A DNA stretch of 64,000 bases from an uncultured Pontibacter sp. (GCA_947499125.1 CANMMP010000003.1:124001-188000); one strand, 5' to 3'. Counted from the stretch's first letter, positions 1-8,700 are shown. Program-made: numbers and translations. The notes: generated from the letters alone by a model not told the origin.

Positions 1-638
1 ATTCTTACATCATTCACCCAAGCTCCTGGGTTTGAGTTTGAACCGACAACTTTTTGAGGATCACGTGTAAACTGCAAGTATATGTATTGACCACCTGCAC
101 CACGATTTAGATCAACATTAATTTTGTAATAGCCATCTAATGTACCTACTGATGAAGAGCTTCCTTTCGTTATCTTCAAATCCTGGATAAAATTTTGAGG
201 ATTGTAATAATAACTATTAGGATAGACTGAATTTCCAAATCCCTCCGAACTTACAAAAGTTGAAGTAGGTGTAGTTGGGGTTGTTCCGCCACCGATAGGT
301 CCGCATTCTTCACAAGGCGTGATATATTTAGAACCTATTCCTGCGGCATCATACTTCGGCCTTGTTGGCCTCTCTGCTCCGTCTTCGTAACCTGTTACCT
401 GCACATCTTTGCTTACATACTGGCCGGTTTTGTCAGACTTATACTTGTCGTCCTTGTCTTCTTTGTCTTTGCCGCTTTTAATTGTCTGTGCTTGTGTGGT
501 GGTTAGCGCACCAGGCTTTACGGCCTCGTCTGCTTTGTCGCAGCTCCACAAAAAAGTGCTGGCAGCTATAAAAAATACTGCAAACAGCTTAAGCCATAAT
601 GGCCTAAAATGGGGGGGGGTAAAAGTTTTGTTTTTCAT
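1..638 (-). CDS. Surface lipoprotein, 3' end cut by window edge
   Basis: The frame is open from the ATG at 638 to the window edge, giving 212 codons of an incomplete protein. The N terminus is a lipoprotein signal: a charged and proline-containing start, a hydrophobic stretch at about residues 18-31, then the lipobox Cys33 (WSCDK). A Lys/Asp-rich linker follows at about 60-85, then a Gly/Thr-rich segment with CEECG. I recognise no domain in the visible part. A run of nine C residues spans codons 7-10, ahead of the signal peptide, so a one-base change in the tract would abolish the protein. A possible -7 element lies at 668-675. It is probably exported and anchored in the outer membrane; the function is unknown. 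Confidence 0.75.
   Translation of the reverse strand, partial: MKNKTFTPPHFRPLWLKLFAVFFIAASTFLWSCDKADEAVKPGALTTTQAQTIKSGKDKEDKDDKYKSDKTGQYVSKDVQVTGYEDGAERPTRPKYDAAGIGSKYITPCEECGPIGGGTTPTTPTSTFVSSEGFGNSVYPNSYYYNPQNFIQDLKITKGSSSSVGTLDGYYKINVDLNRGAGGQYIYLQFTRDPQKVVGSNSNPGAWVNDVR
611..619 (-). repeat. Homopolymer C9 tract inside the start of the lipoprotein gene
   Basis: Nine consecutive G on the plus strand (C9 on the coding strand) fall in codons 7-10 of the lipoprotein gene. Homopolymeric G/C tracts of this size are known slipped-strand mispairing sites. With nine residues the gene is in frame; eight or ten would put it out of frame. Confidence 0.9.
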
Positions 639-667
639 AAATAAGGTTGGTTAGATTTAAACATGGC

Positions 668-675
668 CAAACTTA
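668..675 (-). promoter_or_regulatory. Possible -7 element (TAAGTTTG) for the lipoprotein gene
   Basis: Read on the minus strand, TAAGTTTG fits the Bacteroidota -7 consensus TAnnTTTG and lies about 30 bases upstream of the ATG at 638. I see no clear -33 TTTG at the expected distance. Confidence 0.3.
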
Positions 676-830
676 AATACAATAATTTAAACTTAAAAGG
701 CTATCGCGCCCCTGTTTGTAACATGTGTTTTTAACATTGGCTTTCACAAAAATCTTATCATACAAGCTAGAATAAAAGATTACTGGGTTAAAAAACAGGC
801 CGTTTTTGGGCAATTCGTAACATTGGGCAC

Positions 831-864
831 AAAAAAAGCTGCACGTTTTTTTTACATGCAGCTT
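831..864 (-). terminator. Intrinsic terminator of purM
   Basis: Eight-base perfect stem AAGCTGCA/TGCAGCTT (836-843 with 857-864), followed on the minus strand by a run of T (831-837). It sits just beyond the stop codon of the AIR synthase gene. Confidence 0.85.
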
Positions 865-892
865 CTCCTGAGTTTATAGTTATGGCTTATAC

Positions 893-2062
893 TTAGCCTT
901 CGTAGTAAAACTCGCCGTGGGCGCTTTTTATAGTTAGTTCGTTGGAGTTGCTAGCTTCCACGCGGCCAATTATCTGCGCATCCACATTAAACGACTTTGA
1001 TATCGCGATCAGCTCCTGTGCGTATTGCTCCGGAAGGTAAATTTCCAGGCGGTGGCCCATGTTAAACACCTTATACATCTCCTTCCAGTCGGTGTGGCTT
1101 TGCTCCTGAATAATGCGGAACAGCGGCGGCGTCGGGAAAAGGTTATCTTTTATAATGTGTACCTTATCGGTAAAGTGCAGCACTTTGGTTTGGGCGCCGC
1201 CGCTGCAATGCACCATGCCGTGCAGGTGCTGCCGGTGCGCTGCAAGTATAGCTTTCACGATGGGCGCATACGTCCGAGTCGGCGAGAGCACCAGTTTGCC
1301 TATCTCCATGCCGGTCTCTTTGTCAACATCGGTCAGGCGCTTGTTACCCGAGTATACCAGGTCTACGGGCAATTCCGGGTCGTAGCTTTCGGGGTAAGAG
1401 TTGGCCAGGTAACTATGGAACACATCGTGGCGGGCCGAGGTAAGGCCGTTGCTGCCCATTCCGCCATTATACTCGGTTTCGTAAGTGGCCTGCCCAAACG
1501 AGGCAAAACCCACAATCACATCGCCGGGTTGTATAGTATGGTTACTGATCACTTCGTTGCGGCGCATGCGGGCCGTAACCGTGCTGTCCACTATAATCGT
1601 GCGCACCAGATCGCCAACGTCAGCGGTTTCGCCGCCGGTGCTGTATATGCCCATTCCATTGTCGCGCAGCATCTGCAGCACTTCTTCGGTGCCGTTTATA
1701 ACAGCGGCAATCACCTCGCCGGGCACCAGGTTTTTGTTACGACCTATAGTTGACGAAAGCAGGATATTATCGGTAGCGCCCACGCACAGAAGGTCGTCGG
1801 TGTTCATTACCACAGCATCCTGGGCAATGCCTTTCCACACGCTTAGGTCGCCGGTCTCTTTCCAGTACAGGTATGCTAACGATGATTTGGTGCCAGCCCC
1901 ATCGGCGTGCATAATGTTGCAGTAGTCGGGGTCGCCGGAGAGTATATCCGGGATGATCTTACAGAAAGCTTTCGGGAAAAGTCCTTTGTCGATGTTCTTG
2001 ATGGCGTTGTGTACATCCTCTTTAGATGCCGACACACCGCGGCGCAAATATCTGTTTTCCAT
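893..2062 (-). CDS. purM: Phosphoribosylformylglycinamidine cyclo-ligase (AIR synthase)
   Basis: PurM closes the imidazole ring of purines, converting FGAM to AIR with ATP in the cytoplasm. The 389-residue protein shows the PurM/PurL/SelD signatures DGAGTKS (54-60), NTDDL (87-91) and GGETADVGD (143-151). It is longer than the roughly 345-residue proteobacterial enzymes, as in other Bacteroidota members as I recall them. The ATG at 2062 is preceded by GACT, a start context shared by several genes here. It stands alone, with its own terminator at 831-864 and a possible -7 element at 2083-2090. SelD and ThiL share the fold, but the motif set fits PurM. Confidence 0.9.
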   Translation of the reverse strand: MENRYLRRGVSASKEDVHNAIKNIDKGLFPKAFCKIIPDILSGDPDYCNIMHADGAGTKSSLAYLYWKETGDLSVWKGIAQDAVVMNTDDLLCVGATDNILLSSTIGRNKNLVPGEVIAAVINGTEEVLQMLRDNGMGIYSTGGETADVGDLVRTIIVDSTVTARMRRNEVISNHTIQPGDVIVGFASFGQATYETEYNGGMGSNGLTSARHDVFHSYLANSYPESYDPELPVDLVYSGNKRLTDVDKETGMEIGKLVLSPTRTYAPIVKAILAAHRQHLHGMVHCSGGAQTKVLHFTDKVHIIKDNLFPTPPLFRIIQEQSHTDWKEMYKVFNMGHRLEIYLPEQYAQELIAISKSFNVDAQIIGRVEASNSNELTIKSAHGEFYYEG

Positions 2063-2082
2063 AGTCTGAGATGATTTGCCTA

Positions 2083-2090
2083 CAAATTTA
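2083..2090 (-). promoter_or_regulatory. Possible -7 element (TAAATTTG) of purM
   Basis: TAAATTTG on the minus strand matches TAnnTTTG about 20 bases upstream of the purM ATG. A -33 TTTG is not visible at 19-20 bases, so the call rests on the -7 half alone. Confidence 0.35.
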
Positions 2091-2278
2091 ACAAAGCAAG
2101 CGGGATTGTAGTGTTCTGATGCAAATAAAAAGACACCACCAGAATATAAGTACTATAACTATAAACTAACTATAACGCATTATATAGTCCAATCGGTATA
2201 CTATAAATTTTATATTTTTTAGCAGGCAACTATAAGCAAACCGGGTACATCTGAGTAGTATAACCAAGCTATAAACAT

Positions 2279-2815
2279 ATGAAAAAGCATTTTCTATTGT
2301 TCGCACTTTTCCTGTTGTCTGTTCCGCTACTGGCCCAGGATAGCCTAAGTACAAAACCGCTTGCTACCAAACCTTACAAACTTGCCCTGGGAGTGCGCTA
2401 TTCCCCGGGTGGCCCTGCTTCCGATATTACTTTTAATGCCCGTTACTTTTTCAGGCCACAATCTGCTATAGATGTGCAGGCCGGCAAGCTCGCACGCAAC
2501 AACGCATATGTGGCTACAGTTAGTTATGTATGGCAACCGGCATTGCTGACATCATCGCGGCTGCGGCCTTATGTAGGCCTCGGTGTTGGCGCAATACGTT
2601 ACCAGGATCATCAACCAGAAGGCAGTATCGTTAAAACTAACCCGGTGGCGGTGCTTAATACAGGTTTAGAGTACAGGCTTCGCAAAGCCCCCATTGCCTT
2701 CTCCTTAGATTACCGCGCCCCCATCGTCCGTTTCGATACCAGCCCTATCCAAGCCCGAACCCCGCTCAGCGATTTCAGTAACCTGGGTGTTGGCATTAAG
2801 TTTCTGCTGAAGTAG
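2279..2815 (+). CDS. Small outer-membrane beta-barrel protein
   Basis: A 178-residue protein with a clear signal peptide (residues 1-19, cleavage after LLAQ). It then shows alternating amphipathic strands with aromatic ends typical of 8-stranded OmpW/OprF-like barrels, for example VATVSYVW and LRPYVGLGVGA, ending in a hydrophobic residue plus Lys (KFLLK). No enzymatic motif is seen. It is monocistronic, between the divergent purM gene and a repeat-filled spacer. The function (porin, adhesin or structural) cannot be told. Confidence 0.75.
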   Translation: MKKHFLLFALFLLSVPLLAQDSLSTKPLATKPYKLALGVRYSPGGPASDITFNARYFFRPQSAIDVQAGKLARNNAYVATVSYVWQPALLTSSRLRPYVGLGVGAIRYQDHQPEGSIVKTNPVAVLNTGLEYRLRKAPIAFSLDYRAPIVRFDTSPIQARTPLSDFSNLGVGIKFLLK

Positions 2816-3380
2816 GCTATGGTTTTATAGTTGGCTTTAGGTTAGCGGGAGATTTATAAACCTATAGTTCTATAGTTCACTTCCAAACAACTGGCAACAA
2901 GACGTAACGTATTGCGTCTCTACACTTCTTCTGTGTAGGGACAGGTCGCGACCTGTCCGTTCCATACCGTAAACTATAGTTCTATAGCTTGTAGATTAGA
3001 GTAACAGCACAAACTCCCCTCTCGGGAGGGGCAGGGGTGGGTAAAACGTCAACTATAAAACACCTCCTTACCCTCCTTAAGAATAGAATTCTCCTGTAAA
3101 GTCCGAATTCTCTTGGACTACCGAGAGCGAGAGTTTGCATGCAGAAGCATAGCTCTGAAGAGTTAGGGGTGAATTTATACTATTGCCAACGTTATTCCAG
3201 TTCTGTCCCTCCGGGCCAATTGAGTCAGGAGACTCAACACCATTTCAAGTCACGAGTCTGGAGACTCGCGCCAGTAGTACGAACTATAAAACCATAACTG
3301 CCCAAACAGCAAAGGCAGAATTCCCCTCTCGGGAGGGGCAGGGGTGGGTATCTTCTTTTAGAAATCGGAGATGTGATTAA
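2816..3380. repeat. Intergenic island of short palindromic repeats (island 1)
   Basis: No gene is credible here. The spacer holds an AGACG...CGTCT imperfect palindrome (2900-2919), the perfect 20-base palindrome GGACAGGTCGCGACCTGTCC (2939-2958), two same-strand copies of a CCCCTC..GAGGGG hairpin followed by AGGGGTGGGT (3013-3042 and 3321-3350), TTGAGTCAGGAGACTCAA (3220-3237) and CGAGTCTGGAGACTCG (3253-3268). Every one except the 3220 element has a relative in another spacer of this window. Confidence 0.85.
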
Positions 3381-3419
3381 ACAAAAAGAGCAGCTGAAGT
3401 ATAAACTCCGGCTGCTCTT
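3381..3419 (-). terminator. Intrinsic terminator of the OmpA-family gene
   Basis: Perfect nine-base stem AAGAGCAGC/GCTGCTCTT (3386-3394 with 3411-3419), with a T run on the minus strand. The loop contains AAGTATAAA, a word also found in two other terminator loops in the window. Confidence 0.85.
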
Positions 3420-3438
3420 GTATGTAGCGCTACACTGA

Positions 3439-5388
3439 TTACTCCTGTATACGCACTACTTTAAATTCGGTACGTCTGTTTCGCTGATGATCTGCATCGG
3501 TGTTTGCATTTCGTACTACAAGGCGGGTTTCGCCATAGCCTTTTGCTGTTATGCGGCTACGCTCTATACCTTTCGAGATGATGTACTCTACAGCAGACTC
3601 GGCACGGCGCTGCGACAGGTCCAGGTTATAGATATCGGAGCCACGGGCATCGGTGTGCGAACTTAGCTCTATCGAAATGCCCGGGTTATCTTTCAGTATC
3701 TGCACCAGCTTGTCCAGCTCTAAAGCGGCATCCGGCCTGATATCAGCTTTATCAAAGTCGTAGAAGATATTTTCCAGCACGATCGGCTTCTCTTTCACGA
3801 TCTCGTTCAGTACAAGTGTTGCTTTTAAACGGATGTCGGTCACGTCTTCCAGTAACTCTTCCTGGCTCGGTATTTTGCCTACTGTAGTAATGCGCTGGCG
3901 TGCTGTAAAGAAACCCTGCTTCTCTGAAACCAACGAGTAAGTTGAAGCCGTATCGAGACTGAACGAGAATTTGCCTTCAGCATCAGAAGTGGTTTCCTTA
4001 ATTTTCTGGCCCTGCTCATTTTGCAGGATCACTACCTGGTCAGGAACTATAGTTTGTTGCTTGGCTCCTTCGCGGCGTAGAAACACGGTGCCATCTACAT
4101 AAAAATTAACCTGCTTGCGCTGCGATTTCACAAAGCCATACAAGTCGTCGCCGCCTTTGCCGCCATCTCTGTTAGATGAGAAGAAACCACGTATCGGGCT
4201 CTGGAAGTAGATACTGAAATCGTCGCCAGGCGAGTTTACCGGTGCGCCCATGTTTACAGGCTTTCCGTTCTCTACCCGGAACAGATCCAGGTTGCCCAAG
4301 CCAGGCAGGCCATCGGAGGCTATGTATAAAGTGCCATCCGGAGCTACATGCACAAAGCTTTCGTTGCCCGGCGTGTTAATATCTGGCCCTAAGTTTTCGG
4401 GTGTTCCGAAGCGGCCGTTCTCATTCACTTCTACTTTGTAGATGTCGTTACCACCCAAACCACCATTTCTGTCTGATGAGAAGTATAAGGTACGGCTATC
4501 AGGAGAGAAGGCCGGAGAAGAGTCCCAGGCGCGGGCATCGTTTATCGGTATTAATTTAGGTTCTGTCCAGCTACCCGAGCGGAAGTAGGTTACAAACAGG
4601 TCTACGTTCTGCCGGCCTTTTTTGCTTCCTTCGTTGCCACGCGCAAAAACCATGGTGCGGCCTTCGTTGCCGAAGGTGGCCATGGCATCGTGCATTTCAT
4701 CCAGGTTACCTACATCAAACTTGCGTGCTGTGCCACCTGTCTCAGCCATCGAATCCGAAAGTGGAATAGTATAGATATCGATAAAGCCTTCGCCGTTGCC
4801 GGCAAAAGTTTTACCAGAGCCTCTTGTTGAAGAAAACACCAGCTCGTTGTTGAGAATATAAGGAGCAAACTCCGATGCTTCGGTATTAAGCGCCGTAAGG
4901 TTTTGCACTTCGAATACCTGCGCCCCACGCATGATCTCGCTTAATTCATCAAACTGCTCTACTTCGCGGGCAGCAAGGCCTTTTAACTTTGGGTTAGTGC
5001 CAATGCGGGCGTAATCTTCCAGTTGGTTCAGGGCTTCTTCGTAGTTACCGTTGGCTTTAAGGGCCATGCCATAATAGTAGTAGGTATCTTCCTTTTTAAA
5101 GCCTGCATCCAGGGCAGCTTTATAGTATGGCTCGGCTGCTGCCAGCCTGTTCGATAAACGGTAAGCTTCCGCAATTTTATAGTTTACTTCGCCAGGGTTT
5201 TTAGCGTTAGCCAGGGCATTGGTATAGTATTCTATGGCTTTGTCATACTGCTCCATCTCGAACCGCTTATCGCCTTTGCCTATTTGCTGCGTAGCGCCGC
5301 AGGCACTTAAAAACAGGGCAAGCAGCACCACCAGGCCCAGCTGGTTAAGCGAATTACGGAAATTGTTAATTTGTGGCATTTGCAGCAT
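3439..5388 (-). CDS. PorE-like lipoprotein: TPR, beta-propeller, CRD, OmpA C-terminal domain
   Basis: The 649-residue protein has a lipoprotein signal with Cys30 (LSACG), TPR helices at about 35-130, a WD40/PD40-type propeller at about 170-400 with repeated FSPD/SSDR blades (SPDSRTLYFSSDRNGG), a carboxypeptidase-regulatory-like beta-sandwich at about 430-500, and an OmpA peptidoglycan-binding domain at about 530-649 (YDFDKADIRPDA, SHTDARGSD, NLDLSQRRAESA). This order matches PorE of the type IX secretion system, a periplasmic lipoprotein tethering the machinery to peptidoglycan. Bacteroidota carry several paralogues of this architecture, so I leave the symbol open. The downstream gene on the same strand is 22 bases away of the neighbouring conserved cluster, which may be coincidental. 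Confidence 0.8.
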   Translation of the reverse strand: MLQMPQINNFRNSLNQLGLVVLLALFLSACGATQQIGKGDKRFEMEQYDKAIEYYTNALANAKNPGEVNYKIAEAYRLSNRLAAAEPYYKAALDAGFKKEDTYYYYGMALKANGNYEEALNQLEDYARIGTNPKLKGLAAREVEQFDELSEIMRGAQVFEVQNLTALNTEASEFAPYILNNELVFSSTRGSGKTFAGNGEGFIDIYTIPLSDSMAETGGTARKFDVGNLDEMHDAMATFGNEGRTMVFARGNEGSKKGRQNVDLFVTYFRSGSWTEPKLIPINDARAWDSSPAFSPDSRTLYFSSDRNGGLGGNDIYKVEVNENGRFGTPENLGPDINTPGNESFVHVAPDGTLYIASDGLPGLGNLDLFRVENGKPVNMGAPVNSPGDDFSIYFQSPIRGFFSSNRDGGKGGDDLYGFVKSQRKQVNFYVDGTVFLRREGAKQQTIVPDQVVILQNEQGQKIKETTSDAEGKFSFSLDTASTYSLVSEKQGFFTARQRITTVGKIPSQEELLEDVTDIRLKATLVLNEIVKEKPIVLENIFYDFDKADIRPDAALELDKLVQILKDNPGISIELSSHTDARGSDIYNLDLSQRRAESAVEYIISKGIERSRITAKGYGETRLVVRNANTDADHQRNRRTEFKVVRIQE

Positions 5389-5410
5389 GCATTTATAGTT
5401 GAGCAGATAT

Positions 5411-5893
5411 CTAAAAGTAACGTGCCAGCCAGCTTTGCTGCGCCGGTCGTGGCCAGTCAGCTTGCAGGTCGCCGAAATTATTTACTAAGGTATCAAAGTA
5501 TAACGTGTCTTTGTTTATGTCGCCGGCAGCTACTCTGTCTTTTAATTGGTTTATACTTACCAGCTCCACATCTTCATTTTTGAGGAAAGCCAGTTGTGTA
5601 CGGTCCAGGAACGAAACATTAAAACGCTGCTCCATATCGCGCACAAAATTAACCGACTTATCGATAGAACATCCGCTGGAAGCAGTAGCACTTTCGTTGT
5701 TCGCCAACACCAGAAACCGGTCGTGCAGCAACTCAGCCGAAGCCTGCAGATCGTTGCCATGACTGCTCCAGTCGGTAGCAAAAGCCTGCAACAGGGGTTT
5801 CATTTCGGCTTGTTCAGCTTCAGTTAGTAACCGGTTTGCCTGGTAAACCCATACACGAGCCTGCGGTGGCAGTTCGTCAAACGGAATATACAT
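5411..5893 (-). CDS. Conserved hypothetical protein following the Fe-S genes
   Basis: A 160-residue soluble protein with no signal peptide and no membrane segment. Residues 1-20 (IPFDELPPQARVWVYQANR) and a GCSIDKSV segment near the middle look conserved. As I recall, relatives in Bacteroidota are often labelled 'ABC transporter ATPase', but I see no Walker A, signature or Walker B motif, so that name looks wrong. It lies 78 bases after the CCG-domain Fe-S gene on the same strand and probably belongs to that operon. A role in assembling or serving the electron-transfer pair is only inference. Confidence 0.7.
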   Translation of the reverse strand: MYIPFDELPPQARVWVYQANRLLTEAEQAEMKPLLQAFATDWSSHGNDLQASAELLHDRFLVLANNESATASSGCSIDKSVNFVRDMEQRFNVSFLDRTQLAFLKNEDVELVSINQLKDRVAAGDINKDTLYFDTLVNNFGDLQADWPRPAQQSWLARYF

Positions 5894-5971
5894 TTTATTA
5901 ATTGTTGAATTGTTGATTGCTAAATTGCTGAACGGTTATGAAACCATCAACCATTTTAACAATTAAGCAAT

Positions 5972-6790
5972 TTATTTAGTAAGTCCTTCAGCCTGTGCGA
6001 TCAGTTCAGCAATGTCGAACACTTTTACGTTTTGTTCCTGCTCCTTGTTCTTCACACCGTCGTTCATCATCACCATACAGAAAGGGCAAGCAGTTGCAAT
6101 TACACCATCTCCGTTACCTAACGTGGCCAGGGCTTCTTCGGTACGCTCAATATTTACCTCTTTACGGCCCGGCTCGGCTTCTTTAAACATCTGGGCACCA
6201 CCGGCACCGCAGCATAAACCATTCGCCCGGCTACGCTTCATTTCTACCAGGTCGGCATCAAGGGCTGCCAGCACATCGCGCGGCGCTTCATAAATATCGT
6301 TTGCACGACCCAGGTAGCAAGAATCATGATAGGTAATGCGCTTTCCTTTAAACTCGCCACCGCCTTGTATCTTCACGCGGCCTTCGTTTATAAGCTGCTG
6401 CAAAAAGGTTGAGTGGTGAATTACCTCATAGTTACCGCCCAGGTCAGGGTATTCGTTTTTGATCGTGTTAAAGCAATGCGGGCAAGCTGTAACTATCGTT
6501 TTAATGTTGTAGCCATTCAGTACTTCTATGTTGGTAAGTGCCTGCATCTGGAACAGGAATTCGTTACCGGCACGCTTGGCCGGGTCGCCGGTGCAGCTTT
6601 CTTCGGTACCTAAAACGGCATATTTTACGCCCACGTGCTCCAGAATCTGTACAAAAGCACGGGTTACTCTTTTATAACGATCATCAAATGAGCCGGCACA
6701 GCCAACCCAGAATAAAACTTCAGGCTCCTGACCATTAGCAGCCATTTCGGCCATGGTAGGCACTTTTATTAACTTTTTATTTTCTTCCAT
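5972..6790 (-). CDS. CCG-domain Fe-S oxidoreductase subunit (HdrB/GlpC-like)
   Basis: The 272-residue soluble protein carries two cysteine-rich CCG modules. The first includes VGCAGSF, ESCTGDPAKRAGNE and TACPHCFNT; the second includes HDSCYLGR, GLCCGAGGAQMF and TACPFC. In heterodisulfide reductases and relatives such modules bind noncubane or 4Fe-4S clusters. It is the downstream partner of the NarI-like ferredoxin gene (106-base gap), and together they resemble a split form of the single-chain DUF224/EMO oxidoreductases that link electron-transfer flavoprotein to menaquinone. The assignment to ETF is inference; D-lactate or glycerol-3-phosphate oxidation partners are alternatives. Confidence 0.8.
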   Translation of the reverse strand: MEENKKLIKVPTMAEMAANGQEPEVLFWVGCAGSFDDRYKRVTRAFVQILEHVGVKYAVLGTEESCTGDPAKRAGNEFLFQMQALTNIEVLNGYNIKTIVTACPHCFNTIKNEYPDLGGNYEVIHHSTFLQQLINEGRVKIQGGGEFKGKRITYHDSCYLGRANDIYEAPRDVLAALDADLVEMKRSRANGLCCGAGGAQMFKEAEPGRKEVNIERTEEALATLGNGDGVIATACPFCMVMMNDGVKNKEQEQNVKVFDIAELIAQAEGLTK

Positions 6791-6896
6791 CTGTGTATTT
6801 GTAAAGGACTAAGGACAATTTGGCAAAAGACAAAGGAACAACCGAAGGCTTCCTTAATCCAATGACTTATGTTCTTTGTCAGGGAATTTCTTTTGT

Positions 6897-8270
6897 TTAG
6901 TTCTTCGAAGGCAAGTATAGTTCGTCGGCCCAGTTAAAGCGGTCAGATGCCGGGAATGCCCAGGGCGCACCGTTGTTCTCGATGTTAGTGAACATAGCAT
7001 TCAGCGATGCCGGCGCAGCAGATTCTTCCAGTACCAAGTAACGGCGCAGGTCCATGATAGTAGACAACTGGTCGATGTTCACCGGGCAAGCCTCAACACA
7101 CGCGTTACAGCTAGTACAGGCCCAGAGCTCTTCCGGGGTAATGTAACCGCGCAGCAGTGTTTTCTCGTCTGTGGTCTCTACGCGCTCCACGCCCATCTCT
7201 TTGTAATGGTTTGGCGCAAAAATAGCCGGGTGCTCGCCTTTCTCCTCCATGCGGTCGCGGGTATCCATTACGATCTTACGCGGCGAAAGCAGCTTACCTG
7301 TTATGTTAGCCGGACAAACCGAAGTACAACGGCCACACTCCGTACAAGTATAAGAATCCATCAGCTGTTTCCAGGTCAGGTCTTCCACGTCTTTCGCTCC
7401 AAAGCGCTGCATTACCGGGTTGCCATCGGCATCTACTTCCGGCGCTGGAGGCTGGTAGCCTGGGTCCAGCATGGCTTTAATTTCGTGGGTAATGGCCGGG
7501 TTGGTTGTCATCTTGCCTTTTGGTACCAGCTTGGAGTAGTACACATTCGGGAAAGCCATGATGATATGGAAGTGCTTCGAGCTTGGCAGGTAGTTCATAA
7601 AGGCCAGAATACCTAAAATATGGAACCACCAGCCTACTTTAGCTATAATGTATAGTTGCCCCGGGTTATCGCCAAAAACATTTACAAACATCTGGCTTAT
7701 AGGATAAGCGCCAACTACTTCTTCGCCGGCCAGCATTACACGCTTCATATCGGCAATGTTAAACACGAACAAAGCCAGCATCAGCACGATCTCTATTACC
7801 AGAATTATGTTAGCATCCATTTTTGGCCAGGCGCGCATCTCTACACCTGCTGCCAGGCGCGGCACTTTGGTTACATTCCGGCGCCACAGAAAAATAGCAC
7901 AAGCTATAATTACCAGGGCTGCCAGTATCTCGTTCAGCGCCATCAGGCCACTATACAACGGACCAACAAAGCCTAACACACGGTGCGTACCAAAAATACC
8001 ATCTATCAGTATCTCCAATACTTCGATGTTGATCACGATAAAACCTACATACACAAACAGGTGCAATACAGCAGGCAGCATGCGCTTAAACATTTTCTGC
8101 TGACCGAAAGCTACCAGTAAGGTTTTGTTGATGCGCTCCGAGGGGTTATCCGCCAATTCTACATCGCGGCCCATAAGCACGTTTTTACGAATTTTGCGGA
8201 TCTGCCATACAAAAAGGCCAATGCCCAGGGCTGCCACAATCAGGAAGATAATGTTCTCTACTCCTATCAC
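6897..8270 (-). CDS. Membrane NarI-like / double 4Fe-4S ferredoxin subunit
   Basis: The 457-residue protein has about five membrane helices in residues 1-240 and two ferredoxin motifs, CTECGRCTSVCP (309-320) and CTSCNACVEACP (385-396). Candidate haem b ligands are His70 in the second helix and His217/His233/His235 near the last helix (FHILG, SKHFH). This is the layout of NarI-HdrC fusions that pass electrons between a cytosolic donor and the quinone pool. It starts with GTG at 8270 and heads the cluster with the CCG subunit and the 160-residue protein. The absence of the CCG domain on the same chain distinguishes it from fused EMO-type enzymes. Confidence 0.85.
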   Translation of the reverse strand: MIGVENIIFLIVAALGIGLFVWQIRKIRKNVLMGRDVELADNPSERINKTLLVAFGQQKMFKRMLPAVLHLFVYVGFIVINIEVLEILIDGIFGTHRVLGFVGPLYSGLMALNEILAALVIIACAIFLWRRNVTKVPRLAAGVEMRAWPKMDANIILVIEIVLMLALFVFNIADMKRVMLAGEEVVGAYPISQMFVNVFGDNPGQLYIIAKVGWWFHILGILAFMNYLPSSKHFHIIMAFPNVYYSKLVPKGKMTTNPAITHEIKAMLDPGYQPPAPEVDADGNPVMQRFGAKDVEDLTWKQLMDSYTCTECGRCTSVCPANITGKLLSPRKIVMDTRDRMEEKGEHPAIFAPNHYKEMGVERVETTDEKTLLRGYITPEELWACTSCNACVEACPVNIDQLSTIMDLRRYLVLEESAAPASLNAMFTNIENNGAPWAFPASDRFNWADELYLPSKN

Positions 8271-8371
8271 GGTAAATTATTCGTTATACATACTAATTTG
8301 TAGATAAAGATAGTAGTTTCATAAGAATAAACGCATATACAGGCATTTTTTAAATTTTTTCTGCCGGAATG

Positions 8372-8402
8372 TTTGCTACTTAAAAGTTAGTTACTACTTT
8401 TG
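8372..8402 (+). promoter_or_regulatory. Promoter of tRNA-Phe
   Basis: TTTG at 8372-8375, 19 bases, then TACTTTTG at 8395-8402. This is an exact fit to the Bacteroidota consensus TTTG-N17-23-TAnnTTTG, placed about 36 bases before the tRNA. Confidence 0.85.
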
Positions 8403-8437
8403 CATACCCTTTCGGAAGATGGGGTTACAACAGAGCT

Positions 8438-8513
8438 GGTGATGTAGCTCAGTTGGTAGAGCAAAGGACTGAAAATCCTTGTGTCGTTGGTTCGATTCCA
8501 ATCATCACCACCA
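8438..8513 (+). tRNA. tRNA-Phe (GAA)
   Basis: A 76-base cloverleaf with acceptor stem GGTGATG/CATCACC, discriminator A and encoded CCA (8511-8513). The anticodon stem AAGGA/TCCTT flanks the loop CTGAAAA, so the anticodon GAA (8471-8473) reads Phe codons. The T loop TTCGATT is standard. A consensus promoter precedes it and a strong terminator follows. Confidence 0.97.
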
Positions 8514-8517
8514 GCTT

Positions 8518-8547
8518 AAACCCTTGCTATAACAGCAAGGGTTTTTT
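8518..8547 (+). terminator. Intrinsic terminator after tRNA-Phe
   Basis: Perfect stem AAACCCTTGCT/AGCAAGGGTTT around a five-base loop, followed by T residues, ends transcription five bases after the tRNA CCA. Confidence 0.92.
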
Positions 8548-8700
8548 GTTTTTATACCTATCTGCCACGTCAGAGACAACTCCTGAGACTATCTTTTATA
8601 GTTTATTCTATTCTATATCTTTTTTATTATATTGTTACTCCAACTATACTATAGTTTATAGTTATTGGATGCATTTATACTTTGCCTATACTTAAAAACT

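Noticed and set aside
1025..1753. A 242-residue plus-strand frame inside purM
   Set aside because: It lies wholly antisense to a well-matched purM and shows no domain.
2816..3380. A CRISPR array
   Set aside because: Repeats are palindromic, of different families and not evenly spaced; there are no cas genes.
8453..8695. An 80-residue frame beginning in tRNA-Phe
   Set aside because: It starts inside the tRNA and runs through its terminator.
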